From assembly GCF_007830055.1 (NCBI RefSeq), contig NZ_VLLE01000005.1, positions 558,001 to 622,000 on the forward strand: a stretch of 64,000 nt of DNA, given 5' to 3'. The stretch's first letter is position 1. Every line of letters starts with the position of its first letter. The DNA comes from Lacibacter cauensis (lineage in GTDB: Bacteria > Bacteroidota > Bacteroidia > Chitinophagales > Chitinophagaceae). The notes below the pieces were generated by a model. It worked only from the letters and a program-made list of their open reading frames with translations. It made no database searches and was not told the origin of the DNA. Positions 17,027 to 27,231 of this stretch are shown one piece after another. The position numbers were made by a program, and so were the translations under genes.

Positions 17027-18730
17027 TTACCAGAATTTCACATACAATGCAATTAAGATGAGCAGTGTTACCACAATCATCGCTAATATCTGCGGACTTA
17101 CTTTAAACATTTCCTTATCCAATGCAAATGCTTTCGGATTTACTTTTGGTCCGGCAAGGCTTAAGCCAATCATCACCACCATGGTAAAGAAGAACGCCCA
17201 GCCCATGTTAATAAGGAACGGAATTTCGTACACACCATCGTTGTTCTTAAACGCTGTATAGAGAATTGTTTCGTGTCCCAAAAGATTCACTGCAAAACTG
17301 TTGAAGAAGATGGCCAGTACAAAACCGGTAATCAAACCCGCAACAGCTGCTGTACCTGTAGTACGTTTCCAGAACATACCTAACAGGAACATGGCAAATA
17401 CACCAGGGCTGATAAAGCCTGTGTACTTCTGAATAAAGGTGAAACCACCTTCGCCACCAATACCCAACAGATCTTTCCATTCGAAAATGACCGCCAGTGC
17501 AATTGAAACCAACGCTACTACTTTACCAACCCACACCATGTTCTTTTCTGCACCTTCGCCTGTAAGATCAGCCGATTTCTTTTTGAAATACTTCATGTGA
17601 ATATCGAGCGTGTAAATGGTAGCAATACTGTTGAGCTTACCTGCCAGCGATGCAACAATCGCTGCGGTTAATGCTGCTACAGCCAAACCTTTTAAACCGG
17701 AAGGTAAGAAGCCGAGGATTGCAGAGTAGGCATCGTCCATACCACGTAAACCTTCGAGGTGACCATTCTTGTGCAACACATACGCCGCAATACCGGGCAA
17801 CATCACAATAATCGGCATCATCAGTTTTAAGAAGCCTGCAAACAAAATACCCTTGCGTGCAGTTTCCAGATCGGCACCCAATGCACGTTGTGTGATGTAT
17901 TGGTTACAACCCCAGTAGTTGAGGTTTACAATCCACTGACCGGCGAAGTACATTGCAATACCAGGCAGGATGAGGTATTTGTTTACATCTTCCTGTGAGG
18001 ATGCTTCCGTTGGTTTTTGTAAGATCATGTGGAAATGATCGGGCGCCTGTTGCATGAGTGTTTTAAAACCTGCAATAGCATCACGACCCACACCAAATTT
18101 TTCACCTACAATCGTCAAGGCAAAATAGATGGTTGCAAAACCACCAATGATGAGTACAGCTACCTGGATAACGTCGGTGTAACCAATCACCTTCATACCA
18201 CCGAGTGTGATAATGAGGGAGAAGATAGCGAGGCCAATCATTACTGCATGCAAATATTCTGGTCCAATTAAACCACTGATGGCAATGGCACCGAGATATA
18301 AGATTGAAGTAAGATTTACGAATACGTACAAAAACAGCCAGAAGATGGCCATGATGAGTGATACGGTTTCGTTATACCTTGTTTTCAAAAACTGCGGCAT
18401 GGTGTAGATCTTGTTCTTGAGATATACAGGCATGAACCATACAGCGATGATGATGAGTGCTAATGCTGCAATCCATTCGTAAGCAGCAACGGCAATACCA
18501 ACAAAGTAACCGTTACCACTCATGCCGATAAACTGCTCGGCAGAAATATTAGATGCAATAAGCGATGCACCGATAGCCCACCATGTAAGTGAACCTTCGG
18601 CTAAGAAGTAATCATGCGATGCGGAAATGGATTCCTTTTTCTTTTTTGCGTAAATCCAGTAGCCATAAAAAGCCACTACACCAAAGTAGATAAGGAATAC
18701 GACAAGGTCAATCGGTTGTAAAGATCCCAT
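17027..18730 (-). CDS. Sodium/sugar symporter (SSS family)
   Basis: This 567-residue inner-membrane transporter of the solute:sodium symporter family, related to vSGLT, has about 14 membrane segments. Recognisable parts are the N-terminal SHDYFLAEGSLTWWAIGASLIASNISAEQFIGMSG (the family signature, split here by 'ISA'-type sodium-site residues), then LNYWGCNQYITQRAL and the long C-terminal helices ending ALYVKFW. It lies 20 bp behind araA on the same strand, which makes L-arabinose the likely cargo. It would import the monosaccharide released by the GH51/GH43 enzymes. A strong terminator follows. Confidence 0.9.
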   Translation of the reverse strand: MGSLQPIDLVVFLIYFGVVAFYGYWIYAKKKKESISASHDYFLAEGSLTWWAIGASLIASNISAEQFIGMSGNGYFVGIAVAAYEWIAALALIIIAVWFMPVYLKNKIYTMPQFLKTRYNETVSLIMAIFWLFLYVFVNLTSILYLGAIAISGLIGPEYLHAVMIGLAIFSLIITLGGMKVIGYTDVIQVAVLIIGGFATIYFALTIVGEKFGVGRDAIAGFKTLMQQAPDHFHMILQKPTEASSQEDVNKYLILPGIAMYFAGQWIVNLNYWGCNQYITQRALGADLETARKGILFAGFLKLMMPIIVMLPGIAAYVLHKNGHLEGLRGMDDAYSAILGFLPSGLKGLAVAALTAAIVASLAGKLNSIATIYTLDIHMKYFKKKSADLTGEGAEKNMVWVGKVVALVSIALAVIFEWKDLLGIGGEGGFTFIQKYTGFISPGVFAMFLLGMFWKRTTGTAAVAGLITGFVLAIFFNSFAVNLLGHETILYTAFKNNDGVYEIPFLINMGWAFFFTMVVMIGLSLAGPKVNPKAFALDKEMFKVSPQILAMIVVTLLILIALYVKFW

Positions 18731-18750
18731 GTGAGTTGGTTTAAGTTGTT

Positions 18751-20247
18751 TTATTTGTAATATACTTCACTCCAGCGAAGCTGATTCTTAAAGTCGTAAA
18801 GATTTGTATTCTTGTTGATGAGCGTAAGTTCAATGCCCGCCATTGCTGCAAAATCTTCCATGTGTTCGGCTGTAAGATTTTGACTGTAGGCAGTATGGTG
18901 TGCACCACCTGCCAATATCCACGCAGCACAAGCTGTGTTCATATCGGGCAATGGTTTCCACAGTACACGTGCAACAGGCAGTTTGGGTAAATCATGTTTG
19001 GGCTTAACCGCAGTTACTTCATTTACCAGCAAACGGAAACGGTTACCCATATCAACAATGGATGCATTGAGTGCAGGGCCGGCAGCAGAGTTAAATACCA
19101 AACGCACCGGATCGGCTTTGCCACCAATACCCAGCGGATGAATTTCGCAGCTTGGTTTTGCATTGGCAATTGACGGACAGATTTCCAGCATGTGCGAACC
19201 CAATACCATGTTGTTGTTAGGTTCGAAGTGATAGGTGTAATCTTCCATGAACGAGTTGCCACCGGGTAAACCACTGCCCATTACTTTTAATGCACGTACC
19301 AATGCAGAAGTTTTCCAATCGCCTTCGCCACCAAAGCCATAACCATCGGCCATTAAACGTTGGGTAGCAATACCGGGCAATTGTACTAAACCGTGCAGGT
19401 CTTCAAACGTATCTGTATATCCTTTGTAATCGCCTTCTTCTAAAAACTTGCGGATGGCAATTTCAATCTTCGCTGCATCACGCAATGATTGATGATTCTT
19501 GCCATTCTTTTTTAACGAAGCAGCGAGTTTGTATGCTTTGCCGTATTCATCCACCAACGCATCAACTTCTTTTTCTTTTACTTTATTCAACACCGCTACG
19601 AGATCGCCCACACCATGTGTGTTTACACTGTAACCGAATTTTAATTGTGCTTCTACTTTGTCGCCTTCGGTTACTGCAACCTGGCGCATGTTATCGCCAA
19701 AGCGAACAAACTTTGCGTTCTGCATATCAAACCAGCCTGCAGCTGCACGGCACCAGGTATTGATTTGTTCCAACACTTTTTTATCCTGCCAGTGACCAAC
19801 CACTACTTTGCGTTCTATACGCATACGGCTCATCATAAAACCAAATTCACGGTCGCCGTGTGCAGATTGGTTGAGGTTCATAAAGTCCATATCAATACTG
19901 CTCCACGGAATATCACGGTTGAACTGTGTATGTAAATGCAGCATTGGTTTTTGTAAGATTTTCAAACCATTGATCCACATTTTAGCAGGAGAGAAGGTGT
20001 GCATCCAGGTAATGATACCGATACAGTTTTTTGCTGCATTGGCTTCTGCGCAGATGTTATAAATTTCTTCCGGTGATTTTACAACGGGTTTAAATTTCAC
20101 CTGCACAGGAATAACGGCTGCTTTGTTAAACGACTCGGCAATTTTTGCTGAATGTTCATCAACCTGTTTCAAGGTTTCAGGACCATACAAGTGCTGGCTG
20201 CCTGTAACAAACCACACTTCGAACGATTTTAAATTTGGTAAACTCAT
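18751..20247 (-). CDS. araA: L-arabinose isomerase
   Basis: This enzyme interconverts L-arabinose and L-ribulose, using Mn2+. It has 498 residues from the chosen start ([18 protein letters not shown] at 20247), which matches the family. The active-site segments are visible: [25 protein letters not shown] and the C-terminal GGAHHTAYS with the metal-binding His. The order araR-araB-araD-araA-symporter makes it the fourth gene of the arabinose operon. It is separated from araD by 226 bp that contain an interspersed palindromic repeat, an unusually large gap inside this operon. Confidence 0.97.
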   Translation of the reverse strand: MSLPNLKSFEVWFVTGSQHLYGPETLKQVDEHSAKIAESFNKAAVIPVQVKFKPVVKSPEEIYNICAEANAAKNCIGIITWMHTFSPAKMWINGLKILQKPMLHLHTQFNRDIPWSSIDMDFMNLNQSAHGDREFGFMMSRMRIERKVVVGHWQDKKVLEQINTWCRAAAGWFDMQNAKFVRFGDNMRQVAVTEGDKVEAQLKFGYSVNTHGVGDLVAVLNKVKEKEVDALVDEYGKAYKLAASLKKNGKNHQSLRDAAKIEIAIRKFLEEGDYKGYTDTFEDLHGLVQLPGIATQRLMADGYGFGGEGDWKTSALVRALKVMGSGLPGGNSFMEDYTYHFEPNNNMVLGSHMLEICPSIANAKPSCEIHPLGIGGKADPVRLVFNSAAGPALNASIVDMGNRFRLLVNEVTAVKPKHDLPKLPVARVLWKPLPDMNTACAAWILAGGAHHTAYSQNLTAEHMEDFAAMAGIELTLINKNTNLYDFKNQLRWSEVYYK

Positions 20248-20369
20248 ATTGCTGGTTTTGTCCTGTGCTGAGCACAAGATATTTTATTGTTTGCTGTTTA
20301 ATTGTTCAATATAGATCGGTTTTTCTGTCATTTGGTTCATGGTTGAGTTGTTTATGGTTTTTAGTTTAA

Positions 20370-20450
20370 CGTCACTGCGACGCAGGAAGCAGTCTGTTGT
20401 TTTGGAAAAAGATTCTTATTCGGGAGATTGCTTCGTTCCTCGCAATGACG
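20370..20450. repeat. Interspersed palindromic repeat between araD and araA
   Basis: CGTCACTGCGA at 20370-20380 pairs with TCGCAATGACG at 20440-20450 (one G-T type difference), with further pairing of AAGCA and TGCTT inside. A partial relative lies at 48598-48633. It could fold in the operon mRNA. Confidence 0.8.
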
Positions 20451-20473
20451 TTTCTCACTCACCATTCACCACC

Positions 20474-21172
20474 TCATTGCCCATAATAACTATCCGGTCC
20501 GTGCTTCCGTTCGTAATGCTTTTTAATCAATGCATCTTTTAAACGTGGCGCATTCGGATTGATCTGTTCGGTTAACCAGGCCATCTTCGCTACCGATTCT
20601 AACACGGCTGCATTGTAAACGGCTTTGTGTGCATTCTTGCCCCAGGTAAAAGGAGCGTGGTTACCTACAATCATCATTTCCACTTCGGTATAATCGAGTC
20701 CTTTTTCTTTATAACAATTCATGATCTGGAAACCTGTTTCGTATTCGTAGTTGCCTTTGATCATTTCATCGCTCATGGGTGGCGCACAAGGAATGTCAAC
20801 CGTGTTGTGATCTGCATGTGTAGTGCCGAAGATGGGAATATCCCGTAACGATTGTGCCCATGCTGTTGCATAGGTAGAATGGGTGTGTACAATGCTGCCG
20901 ATCTTTTCCCAATGCTTGTACAACACAGCATGTGTTTTGGTGTCGGATGATGGACGCAGTTCACCTTCAATGGTATTGCCATCAAAATCAACGATCACCA
21001 TTTTATCTACAGTCAACTCTTCGTAAGGAACACCGCTTGGTTTAATGGCGAATACTTTCTTCTCTCTGTCTGCCACACTTACATTACCAAAGGTGAACAA
21101 CACCAAACCGAGTTTGGGCAGTTCCATATTGGCATCGTAGCACTCTTGTTTTATTTGTTGATACGCACTCAT
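20474..21172 (-). CDS. araD: L-ribulose-5-phosphate 4-epimerase
   Basis: This enzyme epimerises L-ribulose 5-phosphate to D-xylulose 5-phosphate, the last step before the pentose phosphate pathway. It is a class II aldolase-fold protein of 232 residues. Zinc-binding His residues are in VHTHSTYATAWAQ and downstream in the IVGNHAPFTW region; the C-terminus KHGPDSYYGQ is the family's typical ending with the catalytic Tyr. It starts 18 bp after the araB stop. Confidence 0.97.
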   Translation of the reverse strand: MSAYQQIKQECYDANMELPKLGLVLFTFGNVSVADREKKVFAIKPSGVPYEELTVDKMVIVDFDGNTIEGELRPSSDTKTHAVLYKHWEKIGSIVHTHSTYATAWAQSLRDIPIFGTTHADHNTVDIPCAPPMSDEMIKGNYEYETGFQIMNCYKEKGLDYTEVEMMIVGNHAPFTWGKNAHKAVYNAAVLESVAKMAWLTEQINPNAPRLKDALIKKHYERKHGPDSYYGQ

Positions 21173-21190
21173 GATTTTGTATTGAAAGAA

Positions 21191-22864
21191 TTAAGCTTTT
21201 GTTTGTTCTTCAATGAACGCACCCAGCTGTTTGTATTTATTGTAACGTGTTTGATAGAAGGCAACTTTTGCCGGGTTAGGTTGATATTCTGCATCGAAAC
21301 CTTGTCCCATCACTTCCATGGCTTCTTCTACTTTGTTGTAGATACCAGCTGCAGTTGCTGCAAACATGGCTGCACCCAAGGCACAGGTTTGTTCGCTCTT
21401 ATGGATGCGGATGGGCATATTCATTACATCGGCCATCATTTGCATAATGAAGGGTGATTTTTTTGCCACACCACCCAAGCCGATCAAACCTTTTACCGGA
21501 ATACCTTCATCAATAAAACGATCAACAATGGATTTTGCACCAAAGCAGGTGGCTTCTACCAAGGCATGAAAAATGCGTGGTGCACTGCTGCCTAAATTAA
21601 TATTTGTGATTGCACCTTCGAGTAGCTGGTTGGCATCGGGTGTACGGCGGCCGTTCATCCAATCCACAGCCAGCTCTGCATCTTCGCTGATGGTTAAAGC
21701 TGCAGCCTGTTTCGATAATTCGGCAATGAGTTTGTCGCTCATTTCCTGTTGTAATTTTTCGGCAGTGGCTGCATCAATCACAGCTGAGTTTTGCAGCAGA
21801 TTTTTTGCCGGCCAATCGAGTACCGATTTAAACCATGCATAAATATCGCCGAAGGCAGATTGACCTGCTTCTAAACCAATCATACCCGGAATAATCGAAC
21901 CATCCACCTGTCCGCAGATGCCGTTTACACAACGGTCATTAATATCTGCAACAGGCGCTACCAGCATATCGCAGGTAGATGTGCCCATTACTTTACTCAA
22001 ATGATACGGTTCAATTTGTCCGCCCACTGCACCCATGTGAGCATCAAATGCACCAACGCCAATCACAACATCATTGGGTAAGCCTAAGCGTTGTGCCCAC
22101 TCAGGAGAAATTGTTCCTGCCTGTTGTGCAGAAGTGTATGTTTCGGTAAAGAGTTTATTGGTAAATCCATCTAACAACGGGTCGAGTGTGGCAAAGAATT
22201 CGTTTGGCGGAAAACCATTGAAGGCTTCAGCCCACAATGCTTTGTGACCAGCACTGCACACACCACGTTTCATTTTTGTAACATCGTTGCCACCTGTTAA
22301 TACAAACGGAATCCAGTCGCAATGTTCTACCCATGATGCAATTTTATTTCGCACAGCTTCATCTTCACGTAATACATGCAGCAGTTTAGCCCAAAACCAT
22401 TCACTTGAATAAATGCCACCTACATACTGCAAATAGTTAACGGGGAATTTTGTGGCGTGTGTGTTGATCTCTGCTGCTTCCTGCACACTGGTATGATCTT
22501 TCCACAACACAAACATGGCGTTGGGATTTTCTTTGAACTCGGGCAACAGTGCAAGCGGTGTACCCGTTGCATCTACAGCTACAGGTGTTGAGCCGGTGGT
22601 ATCAACCGAAATACCTTTTACGTTTGCTGTAATGGCAGGACCTGCTTTTTCTAAACAGGCTTTAATGGTTTGCTCTAAACCTTCTACATAATCCAATGGG
22701 TGCTGCCGAAACTGGTTATCGGTTGCATTGCAATACAATTGTTGTGTCCAGCGTGGGTAGTAAAATACGGATGCAGCAATTTCTTCGCCACTGGTTGCAT
22801 TTACCAGTATGGAGCGAACAGAATCTGTACCGTAGTCTACACCTATTACATATTGACTCATCAA
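21191..22864 (-). CDS. araB: Ribulokinase
   Basis: This FGGY-family kinase phosphorylates L-ribulose to L-ribulose 5-phosphate with ATP. It has 557 residues, the usual AraB length. The N-terminal phosphate-binding loop is GVDYGTDSVRSILVN, and the C-terminal half has NINLGSSAPRIFHALVEA and the sugar-kinase signature LIGLGGVAKKSPFIMQMMAD. It starts 7 bp after araR, so the regulator and kinase are co-transcribed. The isomerase and epimerase in the same operon settle the substrate. Confidence 0.96.
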   Translation of the reverse strand: MMSQYVIGVDYGTDSVRSILVNATSGEEIAASVFYYPRWTQQLYCNATDNQFRQHPLDYVEGLEQTIKACLEKAGPAITANVKGISVDTTGSTPVAVDATGTPLALLPEFKENPNAMFVLWKDHTSVQEAAEINTHATKFPVNYLQYVGGIYSSEWFWAKLLHVLREDEAVRNKIASWVEHCDWIPFVLTGGNDVTKMKRGVCSAGHKALWAEAFNGFPPNEFFATLDPLLDGFTNKLFTETYTSAQQAGTISPEWAQRLGLPNDVVIGVGAFDAHMGAVGGQIEPYHLSKVMGTSTCDMLVAPVADINDRCVNGICGQVDGSIIPGMIGLEAGQSAFGDIYAWFKSVLDWPAKNLLQNSAVIDAATAEKLQQEMSDKLIAELSKQAAALTISEDAELAVDWMNGRRTPDANQLLEGAITNINLGSSAPRIFHALVEATCFGAKSIVDRFIDEGIPVKGLIGLGGVAKKSPFIMQMMADVMNMPIRIHKSEQTCALGAAMFAATAAGIYNKVEEAMEVMGQGFDAEYQPNPAKVAFYQTRYNKYKQLGAFIEEQTKA

Positions 22865-22871
22865 CGTTTAT

Positions 22872-23579
22872 TTAAGAATAATAAATATCTGGATTGGGAA
22901 TAATGGTAGCCACCGAATGAAAGTTGGCTTTGTATTTCTTTTTATTGAGCTTATAAAACCATGCACCTTTCTTTGAATTCTCTTTGTCTTTTTCGTCGAG
23001 CTTTTCCAGCAGGTTCATTGAAAGGATTTTGCGGCTGAAATTGCGTTTGTCCATTTCGATGTTGTACACTTCTTCGTACAAACTCTGCAGTTGCGGTAAG
23101 GTAAACTTGGGTGGCAGCAGTTCAAACAAAATAGGGTGGAAGGCTGCTTTGTACCGCAAACGTGCTTTTGCTTTATCCACCATTTCCTGGTGATCGAAAA
23201 TAAGTTTGGGATACTTGTTCAGGTCAAACCACTCGGCATGATAATCGGCAGTGATTTGCTGTTTGTATTTGTTAATATCAATCAACGCAAAGTAGGCTAC
23301 CGAAACCGTACGCTCCACAGGATCACGGCTGGGCTCACTAAAGGTGGAAAGCTCTTCAAGATATACATCCGATAAACCGGTGAGCTTGTGCAATACTCTT
23401 GATGCGGCCTGATCTAAACTTTCGTTGGGCTGTACAAAACCGCCAACAAGACTCCACTTGCCCGCTTCGGGTTCCAATGCTCTTTGTACCAGTAAAAGTT
23501 TCAGCTGTCTTCCATCAAACCCGAAGATGATACAGTCGGTTGCCAGAAGAAGTTTTGTTTGATGGTTGTACTTGGTCAT
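22872..23579 (-). CDS. araR: NUDIX-type AraR transcriptional regulator
   Basis: This 235-residue protein has an N-terminal NUDIX-fold domain (about 1-150) and a C-terminal winged helix (about 155-225, LPQLQSLYEEVYNIEMDKRNFSRKI split by the recognition helix). The catalytic NUDIX box is degenerate: where a hydrolase has REUxEE, this one reads SRVLHKL, as expected for the NrtR-like regulators that use the NUDIX fold as a sugar sensor. A homologous NUDIX-type AraR, for which L-arabinose is the effector, is known from Bacteroides. The start at 23579 (MTKYNHQTK) fits the family. It is the first gene of the ara operon and probably controls itself, the operon and the arabinanase cluster. Confidence 0.9.
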   Translation of the reverse strand: MTKYNHQTKLLLATDCIIFGFDGRQLKLLLVQRALEPEAGKWSLVGGFVQPNESLDQAASRVLHKLTGLSDVYLEELSTFSEPSRDPVERTVSVAYFALIDINKYKQQITADYHAEWFDLNKYPKLIFDHQEMVDKAKARLRYKAAFHPILFELLPPKFTLPQLQSLYEEVYNIEMDKRNFSRKILSMNLLEKLDEKDKENSKKGAWFYKLNKKKYKANFHSVATIIPNPDIYYS

Positions 23580-23612
23580 ACGGCGTGCAAACGTTATGGC
23601 GATAAAAATAAA

Positions 23613-23629
23613 TGTAATTTTGACAATTA
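23613..23629. promoter_or_regulatory. Candidate AraR operator in the araR/galM divergent region
   Basis: The minus strand reads TAATTGTCAAAATTACA, one base different from 420-436 upstream of the GH51 genes. It lies 34 bp before the araR start and about 105 bp before galM, so it could act on both. Confidence 0.55.
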
Positions 23630-23734
23630 AAAAAAATAATTTTACTTTGTCTACCCGCAAGGGTCATAATCAATAGTTGGGCGGGCAGTTTCTACTACTC
23701 GCCATTTTTTTAAAATTTCAAAAAACATTGCCAT

Positions 23735-24910
23735 ATGTGTCAATCTATCAGATTCGTCTTTATTACAGCTATTTCCTTCGTATTTTTCTCTTGTGCAAAC
23801 AATCAAAACAACAAAACCGAAATGAATTCTACAGCCGACTCAGCAGTTGCGGCCACATTGCCCGGCGCTGCTACGTTCGATTCTACCATTGATGGTAAAA
23901 AGGTACAGCTTGCTTACATCTCTAACAAAAACGGCATTAAAGCAGCTGTTACCAATTACGGTGCAAGAATGGTTGGTTTGTTAGTGCCCGATAAGAACGG
24001 TGTGCCAACAGATGTTTGTATCGGCTTCGATAACATTAAAGATTACGCCAGTGCGCCCGAGCGTTATTTTGGCGCTATTGTGGGTCGCTTTGGTAACCGT
24101 ATTGCAAAAGGTAAGTTTACCATTGATGGTAAAGAATACCAGCTTGCATTGAACAATGGTGTAAATGCATTGCATGGTGGTCCGAAAGGTTTTCACAGTG
24201 TAATGTGGGATATGGTGCAGCCCGACAGTTCATCGGTTGTATTAACCTATGTTGCTGCAGATGGTGAAGAAGGTTATCCCGGTAAATTGACTGTAAAGGT
24301 TGAATACCGTATTACCAATGCAGATGAAGTGATAATGAATTACGAAATAAGCACTGATAAGAAAACAGTGGTGAATGTTACGAATCATAACTATTGGAAT
24401 TTAAATGGTGAAGGCAGTGGTACGATTAACAACCACGAGCTGATGATCAAGGCAACAAAATATACACCTGTTGATTCTACTTTGATCCCAACAGGTATTG
24501 AGCCCGTTGCCGGTACGCCTTTCGATTTTACAACAGCTGCAACCATCGGTTCACGTGTGGATGCAGACAATACGCAATTGAAATACGGTAAGGGTTACGA
24601 TCATAACTATGTATTGGATAAAGGCATTACTGCACAACCCGAACTGATTGTTACAATTAAAGGCGATAAGAGCGGTATTGCAATGGATGTGCTTACAACA
24701 GAACCCGGTGTGCAGTTCTACGGTGGTAATTTCATGGGTGGTAAGAACACCTTGAAAAACGGAACAAAAGATGAATTCCGCACAGCATTTTGTTTAGAGA
24801 CACAGCATTTCCCTGATTCACCGAATCAGCCAACTTTCCCGACAACTGTATTGGAGCCGGGTAAGGTTTATAAAAGTTCTACTGTACAACGTTTTTATGT
24901 TGTAAAGTAA
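23735..24910 (+). CDS. galM: Aldose 1-epimerase lipoprotein (mutarotase)
   Basis: This enzyme interconverts alpha and beta anomers of aldoses. It has 391 residues with a lipoprotein signal (TAISFVFFSC, lipid-carrying Cys20), so the enzyme is probably anchored in the periplasm, which is usual for this branch in Bacteroidota. The GalM fold shows ALHGGPKGFH, the catalytic His in VTNHNYWNLNGEG and the catalytic Glu in FCLETQHFPDSPN. It is divergent from araR and first in a galM-galK-galT series. It could serve arabinose and galactose alike, for example from arabinogalactan. Confidence 0.93.
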   Translation: MCQSIRFVFITAISFVFFSCANNQNNKTEMNSTADSAVAATLPGAATFDSTIDGKKVQLAYISNKNGIKAAVTNYGARMVGLLVPDKNGVPTDVCIGFDNIKDYASAPERYFGAIVGRFGNRIAKGKFTIDGKEYQLALNNGVNALHGGPKGFHSVMWDMVQPDSSSVVLTYVAADGEEGYPGKLTVKVEYRITNADEVIMNYEISTDKKTVVNVTNHNYWNLNGEGSGTINNHELMIKATKYTPVDSTLIPTGIEPVAGTPFDFTTAATIGSRVDADNTQLKYGKGYDHNYVLDKGITAQPELIVTIKGDKSGIAMDVLTTEPGVQFYGGNFMGGKNTLKNGTKDEFRTAFCLETQHFPDSPNQPTFPTTVLEPGKVYKSSTVQRFYVVK

Positions 24911-24949
24911 AACGGTCGTTCGCTTGATTATTGATTTGAACAAATAAAT

Positions 24950-24983
24950 ACAACAGGCCGTTTCTCAAAAAACGGCCTGTTGT
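24950..24983 (+). terminator. Intercistronic hairpin before galK
   Basis: A perfect 14-bp stem (24950-24963 with 24970-24983) with a CTCAAA loop sits 17 bp before the galK start. No T run follows, so it may be an mRNA-stabilising or processing hairpin rather than a full terminator. Confidence 0.7.
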
Positions 24984-25000
24984 GTATAACAACGATTAAC

Positions 25001-26155
25001 ATGATGAAACAAAAACTCCAGGAAATCTTTTTGGAACAGTATGCTGTTGCTCCAACAGTGATTGTTCGCTCGCCCGGCCGTGTCAATATCATTGGTGAAC
25101 ACACCGATTACAACGAAGGCTTTGTATTGCCTGCTGCTATTGATAAAGCAGCGTATGTGGCCATGAGTCTGCGCAACGATGAAGAGATTCATTTAACTGC
25201 TGCAGACCTCAACGAAACATTTTCTACAACAGTAAGTGCATTGAAACCGGTGGGTGATGTAAGCTGGCCCAACTATATTTTGGGTGCAGTAGCACAATTT
25301 GCAAAACGTGGTGTAAAGTTGCCTGGCTTTAATGCAGTGCTTTCGAGTGATGTACCAATGGGTGCCGGACTGTCTTCCTCTGCTGCAGTAGAATGTGCAA
25401 CTGTGTTTGCATTAAATCATTTGCTGCAAACCAATATCGATCGTGTAACTATGGTGGGCATGGCACAAAAAGCCGAGCATGAATATGCCGGTGTAATGTG
25501 CGGTATCATGGATCAGTTTGCATCAATGATGGGCAAAAAGGATCATGTTATTAAGCTCGACTGTCGTTCGCTGGCATACGAATATGTTCCGTTTAAACTG
25601 GATGGTATCAAGATTGTATTGCTCAACACCAACGTGAAGCATTCACTCGCATCATCAGAATACAATACCCGCCGCAACGAATGTACACAGGCGGTGGAGT
25701 GGATCCAAGCACATCATCCCGAAGTAACGTCGCTGCGTCACGCAACCATTGCAATGCTGGATGAGCATGTGTTGCCAAAAGATGAATTGATTGACAAGCG
25801 CAGCCGTTTTGTAGTAGAAGAAATTGATCGCTTGCTCACCGGTTGTGCCGATTTACAGCGAGGTGATATTGCTGCACTCGGTAAAAAGATGTTTGCCACA
25901 CACGATGGTTTGAGCAAGATGTATGCGGTGAGTTGTAAAGAACTCGATTTCCTGGTTGATTTTGTACGCAACCGTCCGGAAGTATTGGGTGCCCGTATGA
26001 TGGGTGGTGGCTTTGGTGGCTGCACCATCAATCTTGTAAAAGAAGAAGCCATTGATGCATTGATTGCAGCAGTGAAACCGGCGTACGAAGCAGCCACAGG
26101 TTTACAACTCGATTATTACATTGCCTCTATTGAAAACGGAACAGAAATCATTTAA
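25001..26155 (+). CDS. galK: Galactokinase
   Basis: This enzyme phosphorylates D-galactose at C1 (Leloir pathway). It is a GHMP kinase of 384 residues. The three family motifs are present: the galactose-binding RSPGRVNIIGEHTDYNEGF near residue 25, the ATP loop VPMGAGLSSSAAVECA near 120, and GGGFGGCTINLV near 335. The start at 25001 was chosen over upstream codons because those lie in the hairpin. galT follows after 2 bp, so the pair is translationally close. Confidence 0.96.
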   Translation: MMKQKLQEIFLEQYAVAPTVIVRSPGRVNIIGEHTDYNEGFVLPAAIDKAAYVAMSLRNDEEIHLTAADLNETFSTTVSALKPVGDVSWPNYILGAVAQFAKRGVKLPGFNAVLSSDVPMGAGLSSSAAVECATVFALNHLLQTNIDRVTMVGMAQKAEHEYAGVMCGIMDQFASMMGKKDHVIKLDCRSLAYEYVPFKLDGIKIVLLNTNVKHSLASSEYNTRRNECTQAVEWIQAHHPEVTSLRHATIAMLDEHVLPKDELIDKRSRFVVEEIDRLLTGCADLQRGDIAALGKKMFATHDGLSKMYAVSCKELDFLVDFVRNRPEVLGARMMGGGFGGCTINLVKEEAIDALIAAVKPAYEAATGLQLDYYIASIENGTEII

Positions 26156-26157
26156 TC

Positions 26158-27198
26158 ATGTTTAACAGTAAAGAACATTCACATACACGTTTAAATATTC
26201 TTACAGGCGATTGGATATTGGTATCGCCGCATCGCATGAAACGCCCCTGGCAGGGAAAAGTAGAAGCATTGCCTGCAGATAACAGACCTTCTTACGATCC
26301 TACTTGCTATCTCTGTCCCGGCAATAAGCGTTCCGATGGCACAGTGAATCCTGCTTATACCGATGCCTATGTATTTACCAACGATTTTTCGGCATTGTTA
26401 CCCGATACACCGGAAGGTGGCGAAAACAAAAATGGTTTGTTGGTGAGCAACAGCGAAAGCGGTATCTGTCGTGTAATTTGTTTTTCACCCGATCACAGTC
26501 TTACACTTCCGGTAATGGAAGAAGAGGCTATTGTTAAAGTAATTCAGCTCTGGAAAAAAGAGTTTAGCGATCTGTCGCAGAACCAACACATCAAATACAT
26601 CCAGATCTTTGAGAACAAAGGAGAGATCATGGGCTGCAGCAATCCACATCCGCACGGACAAATCTGGGCTTCCTCATCTGTGCCTTTAGAGTTGACCAAA
26701 GAAACCACACAGCAGAAAAAGTATTTTGAACAGCATGGCAAAAGTTTGCTCGCTGCTTATCTCGATGTGGAGTTACAGAAGAAAGAACGCATTGTGCTGG
26801 AGAACGAACATTTTGTGGCATTGGTGCCGTATTGGGCAGTATGGCCTTACGAAACAATGCTCATTAGTAAACGACCTGTACAAACTGTAACACAGTTCAC
26901 AGCTGAAGAAGAAACTGCTTTAGCGCAAATATTAAAACAACTTACCTGCAAGTACGATAACCTGTTCAATGTATCCTTCCCGTACAGCGGAGGTATGCAC
27001 CAGGCACCTGTAAATGATGGGGCACATCCCGAATGGCATTGGCATATGCATTTCTATCCGCCATTACTCCGCAGCGCAACAGTGAAGAAATTTATGGTGG
27101 GTTACGAAATGCTGGCAAATCCGCAGCGTGATATTACGCCTGAAATGGCAGCAGCAACCTTGCAACAATTATCCACTGTTCATTATTCAAAGCAGTAA
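26158..27198 (+). CDS. galT: Galactose-1-phosphate uridylyltransferase
   Basis: This enzyme swaps UMP between UDP-glucose and galactose 1-phosphate. It is a HIT-superfamily enzyme of 346 residues. The zinc site CYLCPGNKR is near residue 57 and the active-site triad HPHGQIWASS near 162, with the nucleophilic His in the HPH motif; HWHMHFYPP near the C-terminus completes the second metal region. It directly follows galK. Confidence 0.96.
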   Translation: MFNSKEHSHTRLNILTGDWILVSPHRMKRPWQGKVEALPADNRPSYDPTCYLCPGNKRSDGTVNPAYTDAYVFTNDFSALLPDTPEGGENKNGLLVSNSESGICRVICFSPDHSLTLPVMEEEAIVKVIQLWKKEFSDLSQNQHIKYIQIFENKGEIMGCSNPHPHGQIWASSSVPLELTKETTQQKKYFEQHGKSLLAAYLDVELQKKERIVLENEHFVALVPYWAVWPYETMLISKRPVQTVTQFTAEEETALAQILKQLTCKYDNLFNVSFPYSGGMHQAPVNDGAHPEWHWHMHFYPPLLRSATVKKFMVGYEMLANPQRDITPEMAAATLQQLSTVHYSKQ

Positions 27199-27231
27199 AT
27201 CGGTTTCTTTGCAGTAATCAGCAACCACACT

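Noticed and set aside
24950-24983. Riboswitch before galK
   Set aside because: It is a single simple stem without conserved ligand-binding structure.
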